DNA of 35,188 nt from a virus. Of the stretch, positions 23,850 through 30,523 are shown piece by piece. The number at the start of each line of letters is the position of its first letter. Position 1 is the stretch's first letter. The notes beneath the pieces are model-generated. The model was not told the origin of the DNA, did not search any database, and saw nothing but the letters and a program-made list of their open reading frames with translations. Both the position numbers and the translations under genes were made by a program. The DNA lies in the IMG/VR virus record IMGVR_UViG_3300037504_000875, positions 1 through 35,188 of that record; one strand, 5' to 3'.

Positions 23850-24083
23850 TCATCGGGGTCGGGGTGGCGTCAGTGGCCCAACTGCCCGTCTCCCTGGTAT
23901 TATTGTGAATTCAGTTTCCTCGTCTTCATCCCCCGGCCCTTCGTAACCCGCCTCGCAGTGTACGCCAGGCTCGTCACACGGCATAAGGTCCCCAACGCGA
24001 CAGGCACAATCGGCATACACGTGACATAGGCCATCGTAGCCGTTTTCTTTTAAATATTTTCCCACTATTTCTTTGATGGTCAT
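23850..24083 (-). CDS. 77-aa member of the IKEIVAKYLKENG family
   Basis: ATG at 24083 with GGAGGGCGG upstream. MTIKEIVGKYLKENGYDGL is followed by a cysteine segment (CACRVGDLMPCDEPGVHC) and a Pro/Arg tail. The same layout appears at 24334-24651 and 25846-26331. I recall such C.C..DDLMPC proteins as common small phage proteins of unknown function. Four conserved Cys suggest metal binding. This copy is the most diverged. Confidence 0.75.
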   Translation of the reverse strand: MTIKEIVGKYLKENGYDGLCHVYADCACRVGDLMPCDEPGVHCEAGYEGPGDEDEETEFTIIPGRRAVGPLTPPRPR

Positions 24084-24112
24084 GCCGCCCTCCATTTTTC
24101 CGTAACCATTCT

Positions 24113-24337
24113 CTAAGATTCTTGGTCATCAAAATCCATTGTGTTTGCCATGTTGGCCGCCATGTCACCTCTCAGTATTTTCATATGAATCAAATTCTCG
24201 TCCGCATGGTCATCTATATGGTTGCCTAGCTTAACTTCCAGCTCATTTAACCGGTCAACTATTTCATTGATCTTTCTGCGAGTAAAAAGCTTTTCTTCTT
24301 CTGGATGTATTCTATTGACAGGCTTGTTATCTTTCAT
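24113..24337 (-). CDS. Unrecognised 74-aa helical protein
   Basis: ATG with GGAGAAGG upstream; overlaps the previous gene by 4 nt. Charged and helical with a probable coiled coil (INEIVDRLNELEVKLGNHID). No motif or membrane segment. Confidence 0.65.
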   Translation of the reverse strand: MKDNKPVNRIHPEEEKLFTRRKINEIVDRLNELEVKLGNHIDDHADENLIHMKILRGDMAANMANTMDFDDQES

Positions 24338-24651
24338 CTTTCCTTCTCCTCACCCTTCCCCGGAAACATCACCGGATAGCCGTTTTTATCTTTCCGTGAA
24401 ATCGCCGGTATACACTCAGTTTCGTGCGGCTCATTACACGACATAAGATCGTCCAAGTGACAACCACACTCCCAAATGTCTGGATTCACAAGTCCATCGT
24501 AGCCATTTTCTTTTAGATATTTTGCGACTATTTCTTTAATGTTCATGCCGCTAGGCGGCGGGTCTGGCCATGCCTTGGGCCTTTCCATCTTATCGACATC
24601 GGGCAGCGGATCATTCTGGTTAGCGCCAATTTCGCTTCTCTCTTTGACCAT
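24334..24651 (-). CDS. 105-aa IKEIVAKYLKENG family member with duplicated N-terminus
   Basis: ATG at 24651 with AAGGAGGG upstream. Residues 1-50 are encoded by a 147-bp segment that recurs exactly at 26156-26302. It holds a Pro-rich leader (DVDKMERPKAWPDPPPSG), then MNIKEIVAKYLKENGYDGL. The cysteine part ECGCHLDDLMSCNEPHETEC follows. The family and possible metal site are as for the 77-aa gene downstream. It overlaps both neighbours by a few nt. Confidence 0.75.
   Translation of the reverse strand: MVKERSEIGANQNDPLPDVDKMERPKAWPDPPPSGMNIKEIVAKYLKENGYDGLVNPDIWECGCHLDDLMSCNEPHETECIPAISRKDKNGYPVMFPGKGEEKER
24503..24649. repeat. 147-bp exact direct repeat, copy 1
   Basis: I compared it by eye with 26156-26302 and found no difference. 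It encodes the Pro-rich leader and the IKEIVAKYLKENG start of two family members about 1.65 kb apart, implying recent duplication or recombination in the phage. Confidence 0.9.
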
Positions 24652-24962
24652 TATCGGTAGCCCTCCTTATTAGGAACAACAGTTAGTCGTGGGGTTGTCG
24701 AACAGAGTCTTCGAGCAAACCTAGCCTCACACCATTCTTCAAATTTCGGGTCATCGAAGCCCTCGAACTCAACCTTGTAATTAAGAGCTTTACACATCCT
24801 TTTTATCACTTCCTTGTTTTCTGAATGAACCAACCTCACTTCTTTGTCCACCTCCGCTGTTAATAGACTCCATATTTCTCCTGCTTCAAATCCCAATACA
24901 AAAGACTCGCTTTGATCAGGAAACGAAACGATTAAACCATAAGTAGTGTTGTCTCTATCCAT
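24651..24962 (-). CDS. Unrecognised 103-aa protein
   Basis: ATG with AAGGAGTAAGG upstream; its stop overlaps the next start. Beta-alpha pattern: TTYGLIVSFPDQSESFVLGF, EIWSLLTAEVDKEVRLVHSE, VIKRMCKALNYKVEFEGFDD, then EEWCEARFARRL. No signal peptide or membrane span. It is the first gene after the right-end-like hairpin array. Confidence 0.65.
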   Translation of the reverse strand: MDRDNTTYGLIVSFPDQSESFVLGFEAGEIWSLLTAEVDKEVRLVHSENKEVIKRMCKALNYKVEFEGFDDPKFEEWCEARFARRLCSTTPRLTVVPNKEGYR

Positions 24963-24984
24963 AATGCCTTACTCCTTTATGTTC

Positions 24985-25182
24985 TTAGTGCCCTTTTATT
25001 GACACTCCCCACGCCTTTAGGCGGAGGATTCTCAGGCTACGGTCCCTAACGGGACCGTTGACGCCTGAACGGCCTGCCCGGCCGCTAAGATAATAAAGAT
25101 CATCTAGAAAGTCATCTAATTCATACGGCATTATTCGTCTCTTCTTTGAGGAACTCCAAAAGAGATCCCTCACTTTTGCCAT
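24985..25182 (-). CDS. 65-aa chimeric ORF whose C-terminus is encoded by an IS605-like right end
   Basis: ATG at 25182 with AGGAG upstream, overlapping the 145-aa gene by 62 nt. The first 32 residues are acidic and ordinary (AKVRDLFWSSSKKRRIMPYE, then LDDFLDDLYYL). From residue 33 on the sequence (SGRAGRSGVNGPVRDRSLRI, then LRLKAWGVSIKGH) is the translation of the hairpin array. The original C-terminus was probably replaced by the insertion. It may be a dead remnant. Confidence 0.45.
   Translation of the reverse strand: MAKVRDLFWSSSKKRRIMPYELDDFLDDLYYLSGRAGRSGVNGPVRDRSLRILRLKAWGVSIKGH
24999..25085 (-). mobile_element. Solo IS200/IS605-like right end (TnpB guide-RNA scaffold-like), copy A
   Basis: On the minus strand there are three stem-loops in order: CGGCC/GGCCG (25070-25084), an 8-bp stem ACGGTCCC/GGGACCGT (25039-25058), and CGCC-TAAA-GGCG (25012-25023) inside a weaker outer stem. 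The segment then ends AGTGTCAA. This order and the AGCCTGAGAATCC linker are what I recall from the 3' ends of tnpB elements, which also serve as the scaffold of the guide RNA. No tnpA or tnpB is nearby. It is in the direction of transcription, so it would be present in the transcript. Confidence 0.55.
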
Positions 25183-25558
25183 TCTGGCTCCTTTTGAGCG
25201 CAAGTTCAGTATAGCGTTCCCGTTCGCGTTGTTCGCGGTAGGCTCTGTCTATTCGCTTCCATAGCCTAAACACCCACCATGTGTCCGGCTTGTACCAATG
25301 ATATCTAATATACATAGGAACGGGATCATCCTCTAGGCCTCTGTTGTGTTGTCTGTTTTCTTCAACATACATTTCATAGAATTTTATAACCACCATGTAT
25401 TTTCCATCACCAAGACGTGTAGCATAGTCGTCTCTATTGTTATAGGGGCTACTTGGGCCATAAGTCGACCATTCAGAATCATTAATGGCTCTTAGAAGCA
25501 ACCCCCACTTTGGATCTTTACTTTTTATGGAAGCTGTTAGCTCTTTCACTCTTACCAT
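25121..25558 (-). CDS. Unrecognised 145-aa protein
   Basis: ATG at 25558 with GGAGGCG upstream. RVKELTASIKSKDPKWGLLL at the start, then aromatic-rich strands (GKYMVVIKFYEMYVEENRQH and MYIRYHWYKPDTWWVFRLWK), then a basic helix (RAYREQRERERYTELALKR). The pattern looks like a small globular protein of unknown role. It overlaps the MazG-like gene upstream by about 40 nt. Confidence 0.65.
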   Translation of the reverse strand: MVRVKELTASIKSKDPKWGLLLRAINDSEWSTYGPSSPYNNRDDYATRLGDGKYMVVIKFYEMYVEENRQHNRGLEDDPVPMYIRYHWYKPDTWWVFRLWKRIDRAYREQRERERYTELALKRSQNGKSEGSLLEFLKEETNNAV

Positions 25559-25820
25559 GTCGCCTCCCATCCATGTTTGTTGCTATCTTAGATTTACATT
25601 CCAACAACGCCACACAGAGGGAAGCGATCTGTATTACATTTTTTCCTGTCTGTGTTCCGTCACCTTTTATATAATTTTGTTTAGCTCGATTTAGGAACTT
25701 TTCTATAAACAATAACCAATCTCCTATCGTATGGTTAAGGTCATGATCAGGACCTCCCCATTTCTCATCTTGATAGTTTCGTTCTTGGTCTATTAGAGCG
25801 TATATTTCTTTTCTGTTCAT
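25518..25820 (-). CDS. MazG-like NTP pyrophosphohydrolase-type phage protein (100 aa)
   Basis: Begins MNRKEIYALIDQERNYQDEK followed by WGGPDHDLNHTIGDWLLFIE and KFLNRAKQNYI, then NVIQIASLCVALLEC. The ERxYQDxxWG...H...DWLxxIExxxNxA pattern is a common small phage family with an all-alpha MazG-like fold. The bulk of the match is in the first 80 residues; the tail after ECKSK overlaps the next gene. If active it would hydrolyse an NTP or dNTP. The function is inferred from remembered family resemblance only. Confidence 0.6.
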   Translation of the reverse strand: MNRKEIYALIDQERNYQDEKWGGPDHDLNHTIGDWLLFIEKFLNRAKQNYIKGDGTQTGKNVIQIASLCVALLECKSKIATNMDGRRHGKSERANSFHKK

Positions 25821-25845
25821 TCTTTATCTCCTTCCTCATGAGTTT

Positions 25846-26331
25846 TTATGATTCATCGGCGGTCTCCTCACTCTTCCCCGGAAGCGTAAACGGAATTTCT
25901 ATAGGATCGGTCACCTCATCCAGGTCCTCCCTCTTTCCCGGACGCATCACCGGAAAGCCATCTATCTCTTCTACCAAGAAAGCCGGGATGCACTTGGTTT
26001 CATGCGGGTCACCACATGGCATAAGATCGTCCAAATGACAACCACACTCTGTGCCTTCATTCGCAAGCCCTTCGTAGTCATTTTCTCTCAAATAGTTTGC
26101 GACGATGTAGCTGATGTCATACTTCCAATCGTCTAGGTCTACAAGCTCGCCGTGACCATTTTCTTTTAGATATTTTGCGACTATTTCTTTAATGTTCATG
26201 CCGCTAGGCGGCGGGTCTGGCCATGCCTTGGGCCTTTCCATCTTATCGACATCGGGCAGCGGATCATTCTGGTTAGCGCCAATTTCGCTTCTCTCTTTGA
26301 CCTCTTCAACGACATATTTAAGATCTTTCAT
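25846..26331 (-). CDS. 161-aa IKEIVAKYLKENG family member with an internal duplication
   Basis: ATG with GGAGGCG upstream. The N-terminal part contains the exact 147-bp repeat. It is followed by a second, diverged helix unit (DISYIVANYLRENDYEGL) and the cysteine part ECGCHLDDLMPCGDPHETKC, then a Pro/Glu-rich tail. So the helix motif has been doubled inside this copy. It starts within the end of the YkgJ-like gene (14-nt overlap). Function unknown. Confidence 0.75.
   Translation of the reverse strand: MKDLKYVVEEVKERSEIGANQNDPLPDVDKMERPKAWPDPPPSGMNIKEIVAKYLKENGHGELVDLDDWKYDISYIVANYLRENDYEGLANEGTECGCHLDDLMPCGDPHETKCIPAFLVEEIDGFPVMRPGKREDLDEVTDPIEIPFTLPGKSEETADES
26156..26302. repeat. 147-bp exact direct repeat, copy 2
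   Basis: The partner of 24503-24649; see there. The flanks differ immediately outside on both sides. Confidence 0.9.
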
Positions 26332-26749
26332 ATCGCCTCCACCTCGCCCTCACTGCTTTTGCGTCATTTACTGTTGCACTTTCACTCAACCAACACCAAA
26401 GAATATCCTCCACCATCTCGTGGGGCATCATACCACCTTCGGGTTCAAGACCCTGTGGACAAGGGAACAATCCCTCAATTTTGAAAAATAAACGACAAAT
26501 AACTCTCCGCGTATCATAAACCGAACATCCGCCCCCAGGTCTGAGCATGTCACATGAAGTAGTTCCTATACTGTTAAATTCGTAGTCCACCACCCTAAAG
26601 TTTCTGGGGTGCCACACCCACGCTAGCCCCATCTCACAACAAAGAGTACAGTCAGGCGGACACTGGATCTCGGGTATTACCTGAGCTAAAATGCGTCGCT
26701 TCGCATTGTGTCGCTTCTCATTGTTTAGCCACGAAGTCTCTATTATCAT
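26318..26749 (-). CDS. YkgJ-type cysteine-cluster protein (zinc/iron-chelating)
   Basis: ATG at 26749 with GGGGGGTGG upstream. 143 residues. IQCPPDCTLCCEMG near 30-43, then CDML, GGGCSVYDTRRVICRLFFKI near 73-92, and a later CPQG. This is the CxxxCxxCC...C...C..Y..RPxxCR layout of the YkgJ/PF03692 family, which chelates a metal cluster. Members in phages have no firm function. The neighbour upstream is a zinc-ribbon membrane protein whose stop overlaps this start. Confidence 0.8.
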   Translation of the reverse strand: MIIETSWLNNEKRHNAKRRILAQVIPEIQCPPDCTLCCEMGLAWVWHPRNFRVVDYEFNSIGTTSCDMLRPGGGCSVYDTRRVICRLFFKIEGLFPCPQGLEPEGGMMPHEMVEDILWCWLSESATVNDAKAVRARWRRYERS

Positions 26750-26997
26750 GCCACCCCCCAATAAACCCAAGCCAAAAACAGCAGAATCAACCCCACAGGA
26801 ATGCCCAAACACCAGAAAAGCTTCTCTCGTGCCTCCTTCGCCGGCCCCCGAAAGCGCCCCTCCACAAACTCATCGACCACCGGCTCGTGCCGCCCAGGAC
26901 CCTTTTCGCCTTTAGACACCCAACGGAAGTCGGGCGCGGAGATCTCCATAGAAAAACTGTCTAATTTATGACCGCACTTTGGACACTTTAAGTTCAT
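26746..26997 (-). CDS. 83-aa zinc-finger protein with a C-terminal membrane span
   Basis: ATG at 26997 with GGAGG upstream; an upstream in-frame ATG (27039) would add 14 residues of low-complexity sequence. MNLKCPKCGHKLDSF gives a CxxC knuckle. A charged middle follows and then a single hydrophobic span (LFWCLGIPVGLILLFLAWVY) at the very end, so it is tail-anchored. Function unknown. Confidence 0.65.
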   Translation of the reverse strand: MNLKCPKCGHKLDSFSMEISAPDFRWVSKGEKGPGRHEPVVDEFVEGRFRGPAKEAREKLFWCLGIPVGLILLFLAWVYWGVA

Positions 26998-27053
26998 CAA
27001 TAATCCTCCACCGTTTCCATATCTGAGATCTTTCATCCCCAACTCTCCGCTTT

Positions 27054-27233
27054 TTATCTTTCCTTTATATACTGCCGAAAATAATCTTTCCTTGCATCGT
27101 CCAGTCGTTCCAAAACATCTTCGGGTTCGTCTTCCACGAATACTTCAATACAACCATCACTACCATCGTATTCGTCACATTTTATGGCAAACCGGAGTTT
27201 CTCGTGCCATTCGGGTAAGTTATCATCAGACAC
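27054..27233 (-). CDS. 59-aa acidic protein, 5' end next to an IS605-like hairpin
   Basis: The frame runs from a GTG at 27233 to a stop at 27054: SDDNLPEWHEKLRFAIKCDE, then EYDGSDGCIEVFVEDEPEDV and LERLDDARKDYFRQYIKER. It reads like a true protein, but the GGAGG is immediately adjacent to the GTG, and the frame is open upstream only to a stop inside the hairpin at 27246-27266. The native start may therefore have been lost. Unrecognised. Confidence 0.5.
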   Translation of the reverse strand: MSDDNLPEWHEKLRFAIKCDEYDGSDGCIEVFVEDEPEDVLERLDDARKDYFRQYIKER

Positions 27234-27245
27234 CCTCCACGGATA

Positions 27246-27274
27246 CCCCGGCCTTTAGGTGTGGGGATGTTGAC
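27246..27274. mobile_element. IS605-like terminal hairpin, copy B
   Basis: On the plus strand CCCC and GGGG flank GGCC-TTTA-GGT in an imperfect stem, followed by ATGTTGAC. The CTTTAGG loop and the closing TTGAC resemble copy A. Only one hairpin is seen here, so the assignment is weaker. It abuts the 5' end of the 59-aa frame. Confidence 0.35.
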
Positions 27275-27337
27275 GAAAGCTTTTAACAAAAGGACGTCTA
27301 TATACAGCGACCATCAGACGCCCCCTTCCTAAATCTC

Positions 27338-27931
27338 CTAGTATCTTGCTCCTCCTAGATCTCCTAGAATTTTATAAACCAGCCCACTCCCATCATGGTC
27401 TAGATCTATTTCCAGAACAGATTGGCTTACTAAATAATTTATAATCTCCTGGGCGAACTCCGGGTCAGCAGGGTTATCCGCACAAACAGTTGCAACAGAC
27501 ACCTTCCCATTCCTTAATCTAAGAGCGGTCGATAACACATGTGGCGCCGCTTGCCTAACCCGCAGTGAATGATTATTACCCTTCTTCTTTAAGCCCTTCC
27601 CAGACAACACGCTATAAGCAACAACAAGTGGCAGAGCAAGAGTCCTAAGAAACATCTGGACTGCACAGACCGCACACTGAGTGTGACAACGAGGACACCT
27701 AGAAAGGAATATCCAGAGAAGGGTTATAAAGATCAACAGATAAATTATGGCGCTTGGCCAACCTCGCCCCCATCCCTCCAGGGAGCTTGGGAAGATATAA
27801 CTTAGAACAATAAGGGTGATCCCTATGAGCATAGCCGGGATACACACAAAAAGAAAGAACCGCGCCTGCCCACAAGACATGCACACAGAGCAGTCAAATT
27901 CCCCACCGCGTAAACTATCAAAATCAATCAT
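27338..27931 (-). CDS. Membrane protein with a cysteine knuckle (197 aa)
   Basis: ATG with AAGGAGGG upstream. CSVCMSCG near 14-21, then two hydrophobic spans (FFLFVCIPAMLIGITLIVLS and AIIYLLIFITLLWIFLS), then CPRCHTQCAVC, a further hydrophobic stretch (LALPLVVAYSVLSG) and a soluble C-terminal half. The Cys pairs on both sides of the membrane hairpin could bind metal. No family is recognised. The plus-strand gap 27275-27337 holds nothing I can name. Confidence 0.7.
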   Translation of the reverse strand: MIDFDSLRGGEFDCSVCMSCGQARFFLFVCIPAMLIGITLIVLSYIFPSSLEGWGRGWPSAIIYLLIFITLLWIFLSRCPRCHTQCAVCAVQMFLRTLALPLVVAYSVLSGKGLKKKGNNHSLRVRQAAPHVLSTALRLRNGKVSVATVCADNPADPEFAQEIINYLVSQSVLEIDLDHDGSGLVYKILGDLGGARY

Positions 27932-27935
27932 TCGC

Positions 27936-28166
27936 TTATCCCTCCTTATAAAAGCTCATCACCCAATCACTATCAGTCTGGGGCTCTATGAATAAAAGAC
28001 GAATCACAACTGGCCAAGGGACAGTCTTCCCTCGCTCTTCACCCCTACTTTCCAAAACATTTCCTGTCTCTGGGTCGTACCACCACCGCTGACTTTTATC
28101 CTCCCATAAGCTGCGACGGATAGGCGCCCCCTGAAACAGCACCGCACAAGCATCATACCCCCTCAT
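27936..28166 (-). CDS. DUF2829/Tad2-like small protein (76 aa)
   Basis: ATG at 28166 overlaps the TGA of the upstream fragment, with GGAGG 7 nt away. It reads DACAVLFQGAPIRRSLWEDK near the start and TDSDWVMSFYKEG at the end. This is the A..L..G..I.R..W ... DW pattern of DUF2829, a family that includes Tad2, a phage sponge for the Thoeris immune signal. The identity is by short pattern only; ordinary DUF2829 proteins without that role also exist. Confidence 0.5.
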   Translation of the reverse strand: MRGYDACAVLFQGAPIRRSLWEDKSQRWWYDPETGNVLESRGEERGKTVPWPVVIRLLFIEPQTDSDWVMSFYKEG

Positions 28167-28405
28167 CAAACATCCTCCTCCAATAATTGGATAACCTTTG
28201 TTATATCCTTAGTTGTTGGAATATCTATGCCTTCTATATCTTTAATCTTCATCGTAACGGTAAACTCTTGACTTTCGCCAATAAGACCGCCCTGAGTTGG
28301 TAAAGTCCATTTTGCCCCTTCCACAACAACCTTAGCAGAATAAAAATAGTCTTTGCCTAAAGGGCAAATAAGAATCCTCGCCGGTTTATCTTTAGAGCCA
28401 AGTGA
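28166..28405 (-). pseudogene. 5'-truncated gene ending at the next start codon
   Basis: An open frame of 79 codons with convincing protein character (KPARILICPLGKDYFYSAKV, then EFTVTMKIKDIEGIDIPTTK, ending IQLLEEDV). It has no ATG or TTG, and only an internal GTG. The frame hits a stop at the boundary with the hairpin array 28401-28470. Its own stop overlaps the next ATG, so it was once a normal member of the gene chain. Insertion of the array most likely removed its start. Family unrecognised; the C-terminus is of a beta type. Confidence 0.6.
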
Positions 28406-28470
28406 CTACTCCCGGCATTGAAATACCGGGCATCTAGGCTTAGGAGCCAGAGTGTCTAGCCCGACACTCA
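28401..28470 (-). mobile_element. Solo IS200/IS605-like right end, copy C
   Basis: On the minus strand: GAGTGTC/GACACTC (7 bp, 28450-28469), then GGCT/AGCC (28437-28448), then CCCGGTATT/AATGCCGGG (9 bp including one G-T pair, 28411-28430), then AGTAGTCAC. The order hairpin, AGCCTAGA-type linker, GC hairpin, AGT.GTCA matches copy A at 24999-25085. It sits exactly at the broken 5' end of the preceding frame. No transposase is present. Confidence 0.5.
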
Positions 28471-28510
28471 AAAAATCTTTCCAGAAGTCCACCTAAACCT
28501 CCAAAGAGAG

Positions 28511-28537
28511 GGCGGGGGCATAACCCCCCCTCCCGCC
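28511..28537 (-). terminator. GC-rich hairpin after the 106-aa gene
   Basis: GGCGGG and CCCGCC with further G-C pairs close an imperfect stem just 9 bp downstream of the 106-aa stop. Only a short T-containing stretch follows, so it may be a weak terminator or attenuator. A 17-codon ORF crossing it was discounted. Confidence 0.4.
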
Positions 28538-28545
28538 TTGGTTAA

Positions 28546-28866
28546 TTAATCAGTAACCTCTCTTGCTTCCTCTTCAAAGTGGTCAAACTCTCGAACCACC
28601 TTAACCTCCCAAGGAGTGTCAAGGGGGGGGACTATGTTTTTGTGGTGGTCATCGTGCTGGTAGATCGCGCCCTCTGGCGCATCCAGATACATAATACCCG
28701 CAGTTATAAAAAGAGTTGCACTCGGTGGGCCAATTATCTGGTGTTTGTGACCAGTGACCTCACCCTCTCTGATAATCCCGTTTTCGATTATCTTTTCTTT
28801 CGTTTTTGGCAGCTTGTCCCTATTTGCTGGAACTAAGCGCACATCACCTTGCTGAAATGCTATCAT
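28546..28866 (-). CDS. 106-aa protein with a GEVTGHKH motif, partner of the next gene
   Basis: ATG with GGAGGAG upstream. Begins MIAFQQGDVRLVPA, then IREGEVTGHKHQIIG at 33-47, MYLDAPEGAIYQHDDHHKNI and WEVKVVREFDHFEEEAREV. A small beta barrel with conserved His residues (GEVTGH.H, HDDHH) is expected. I recall this pattern as a common phage and actinobacterial companion of DUF6745 proteins, which matches its position after the 362-aa gene. The function is unknown, and the pair may act together. Confidence 0.7.
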   Translation of the reverse strand: MIAFQQGDVRLVPANRDKLPKTKEKIIENGIIREGEVTGHKHQIIGPPSATLFITAGIMYLDAPEGAIYQHDDHHKNIVPPLDTPWEVKVVREFDHFEEEAREVTD

Positions 28867-28876
28867 GTTTCTCCTC

Positions 28877-29965
28877 CTATGTTAGTGCTACTGTTTCTAT
28901 GTCGTCGCCGTTTCTCCAAGCTAAAGCCTGCTCTACCGTCTCGCATTCTGGAGCCACTCCCTCAAAGTGCTTCTCGTGAGTTGAGGGGTTGTCCATTTCC
29001 AAAAAAGGCCGAATCCTATCCTCCCCTAAGTCTAGACTTATCAACCTATAGGTCCGGTCCTTCTGGTCCATCTCACACGTTTCTAGAAGCGCTTGAACCA
29101 TTTCATAAGGGGGGTTCTTCCCTATCCCGGTATAATAGTCTCGGTAAAAATCTGCAATTTTATTGTTGATTTGCTCATTGGTCAAACCGGGGTAAGCCTT
29201 CTCGTCTAAAACCTTGTAACCCAACTCTTTTATTATCCTTTCCAGACCGATCTTTTTAACTATCTCTGTTCGCACTTGGGCGTTTTTCTCTCTGACCACC
29301 CATTGAACATCAAGCTTATCCCCTGGAGTGAAAACAATCTCCGGGGGGACCTGAACACCATTTAACATACAGAATCCCCAACCATCTCTAAACCCACAAA
29401 TAAAACCATCCGGGTTGTGCCTTAATACTTCCCTCCTTTCTTTATCTACGTGGATATAATTAGGGCGCTCACTGATAATGCACAATTCCTTGAACGGCCA
29501 CCACCAGAAACATGATCTTACCGTCTGCGCCCACAGCTCTAAGAGCTTATCGTCTCTTGGTTCGTAAATAATCCCGATTTCCTTACAGAAGACATGGAAA
29601 GCAACCCAATAGGCGTCTAACTGCCCCCAAGCAGAAGTGAAGACTGCTCTTACGTCTCCAGCCATTTCTCTCAACTCTTGAAGCGAAAGTCCTACAAGCT
29701 CCTTTACTTTTTCCTTGGGGTCCACACCCTTATCTTGCTCGCGGTTCAATATACCTATGGCGTATACACACGCCTGGGGCGAATCGAACCAAACGAAGGG
29801 GGCCGGGTCCTCCCCTGTTATCTCATACATCCCGGCTATTGCCTCTTCCGCTGTGGGTCTGTCTGCGGGATCTGTGCAGACCCCTATGTCAAACCATTCC
29901 TTGTACCTCTGCTCCAAAAGCCTCTCCATCTCTGGTGTCAGCTTTTCAATATTTTTTTGCGTCAT
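28877..29965 (-). CDS. DUF6745-like 362-aa protein
   Basis: 362 residues. The N-terminal half is helical (MEKLxPEMERL-type start, LQELREMAGDVRAVFTSAWG, AYWVAFHVFCKEIGIIYEP). The C-terminal half has ELCIISERPNYIHVDKERRE, ICGFRDGWGFCMLNGVQVPP and ALAWRNGDDIETVA. The I..RP..I..D......H...G....DGWG...NGV.VP.EI pattern, with later EIVKKIGLERIIKELGYK, fits DUF6745 as I recall it. It lies 10 nt upstream of the GEVTGHKH gene, its usual partner. Biochemical role unknown; there is no catalytic motif I can name. Confidence 0.65.
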   Translation of the reverse strand: MTQKNIEKLTPEMERLLEQRYKEWFDIGVCTDPADRPTAEEAIAGMYEITGEDPAPFVWFDSPQACVYAIGILNREQDKGVDPKEKVKELVGLSLQELREMAGDVRAVFTSAWGQLDAYWVAFHVFCKEIGIIYEPRDDKLLELWAQTVRSCFWWWPFKELCIISERPNYIHVDKERREVLRHNPDGFICGFRDGWGFCMLNGVQVPPEIVFTPGDKLDVQWVVREKNAQVRTEIVKKIGLERIIKELGYKVLDEKAYPGLTNEQINNKIADFYRDYYTGIGKNPPYEMVQALLETCEMDQKDRTYRLISLDLGEDRIRPFLEMDNPSTHEKHFEGVAPECETVEQALAWRNGDDIETVALT

Positions 29966-29968
29966 TCT

Positions 29969-30169
29969 TTATCCTACCTTTCTTTGCGCTCTTTTTTTGC
30001 GCTCTTTTTTTGCCACTTCCTTTGATATACCGCTATCCAAAAACAGTAGCTCCTCATTGGCAACAGAATTAGACAACATTTTGTACGCCTCTTTTATTAA
30101 GGAGTTAGGGTTGTCTAAAAGAACAGAATCGTGAGTAACACAAAACTGAGACAAATCTAACTTCACCAT
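29969..30169 (-). CDS. 66-aa protein, paralogue of the gene at 33914
   Basis: ATG with AGAGGAGG upstream. KLDLSQF..........LDNPNSLIKE followed by ANEELLFLDSGISKE aligns with the 58-aa protein at 33914-34090 (M.K.DL..F, D.PN.L..E, ELL.FL). A 13-bp tandem duplication (29986-30011) near the end changes the frame, so the last residues (KKRAQRKVG) differ from an ancestral stop two codons after KER. Unrecognised function. Confidence 0.7.
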   Translation of the reverse strand: MVKLDLSQFCVTHDSVLLDNPNSLIKEAYKMLSNSVANEELLFLDSGISKEVAKKERKKRAQRKVG

Positions 30170-30170
30170 C

Positions 30171-30476
30171 TCAAACCTCCTCTAGCAGAAACAAAAAATA
30201 TGCGACAGCCCCCAAGATAGCGCACGCAATGTCCGAAGCACAAGAGGCCGGGTCCTCCCAAAGTATAAGATTAATTATAGTGAGGGCTGCCACTATTGTA
30301 GCCACTGTCTTTAGCAGGGCCATAACTAACGCCTCTTTATCCACCAGCTTCAAGATCGCCTCCTTACCTATCACTTTAGATTGCGAACTTGGGCGGAGGG
30401 GAAAGTTTTGGAACGTGGTTTTTTTGCGCCACTGGCAAAACCAGCTTATCAGCACATTGTATGTTTTCCCAAGCAT
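30171..30476 (-). CDS. Two-span membrane protein (101 aa)
   Basis: ATG at 30476 with GAGGAAG upstream. The middle has VMALLKTVATIVAALTIINL and the end has ASDIACAILGAVAYFLFLLE, two hydrophobic spans with short loops and an acidic tail. Holin-like size and topology, but no partner lysis gene is visible. Start choice is moderate; a longer form at 30512 is possible. Confidence 0.6.
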   Translation of the reverse strand: MLGKTYNVLISWFCQWRKKTTFQNFPLRPSSQSKVIGKEAILKLVDKEALVMALLKTVATIVAALTIINLILWEDPASCASDIACAILGAVAYFLFLLEEV

Positions 30477-30523
30477 GAAAACTTCCTCACAATCGCATTT
30501 ATGTAGGCCCAAGTTCGCAAAAA

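Noticed and set aside
27092-27286. 64-aa plus-strand ORF
   Set aside because: It is opposite the 59-aa frame, has no ribosome site, and every neighbouring gene is on the minus strand.
28461-28517. Short ORF starting MPPPSLWRF upstream of array C
   Set aside because: It crosses a GC-rich hairpin and has only 17 codons; it was considered as the lost start of the 79-codon frame but has no supporting similarity.
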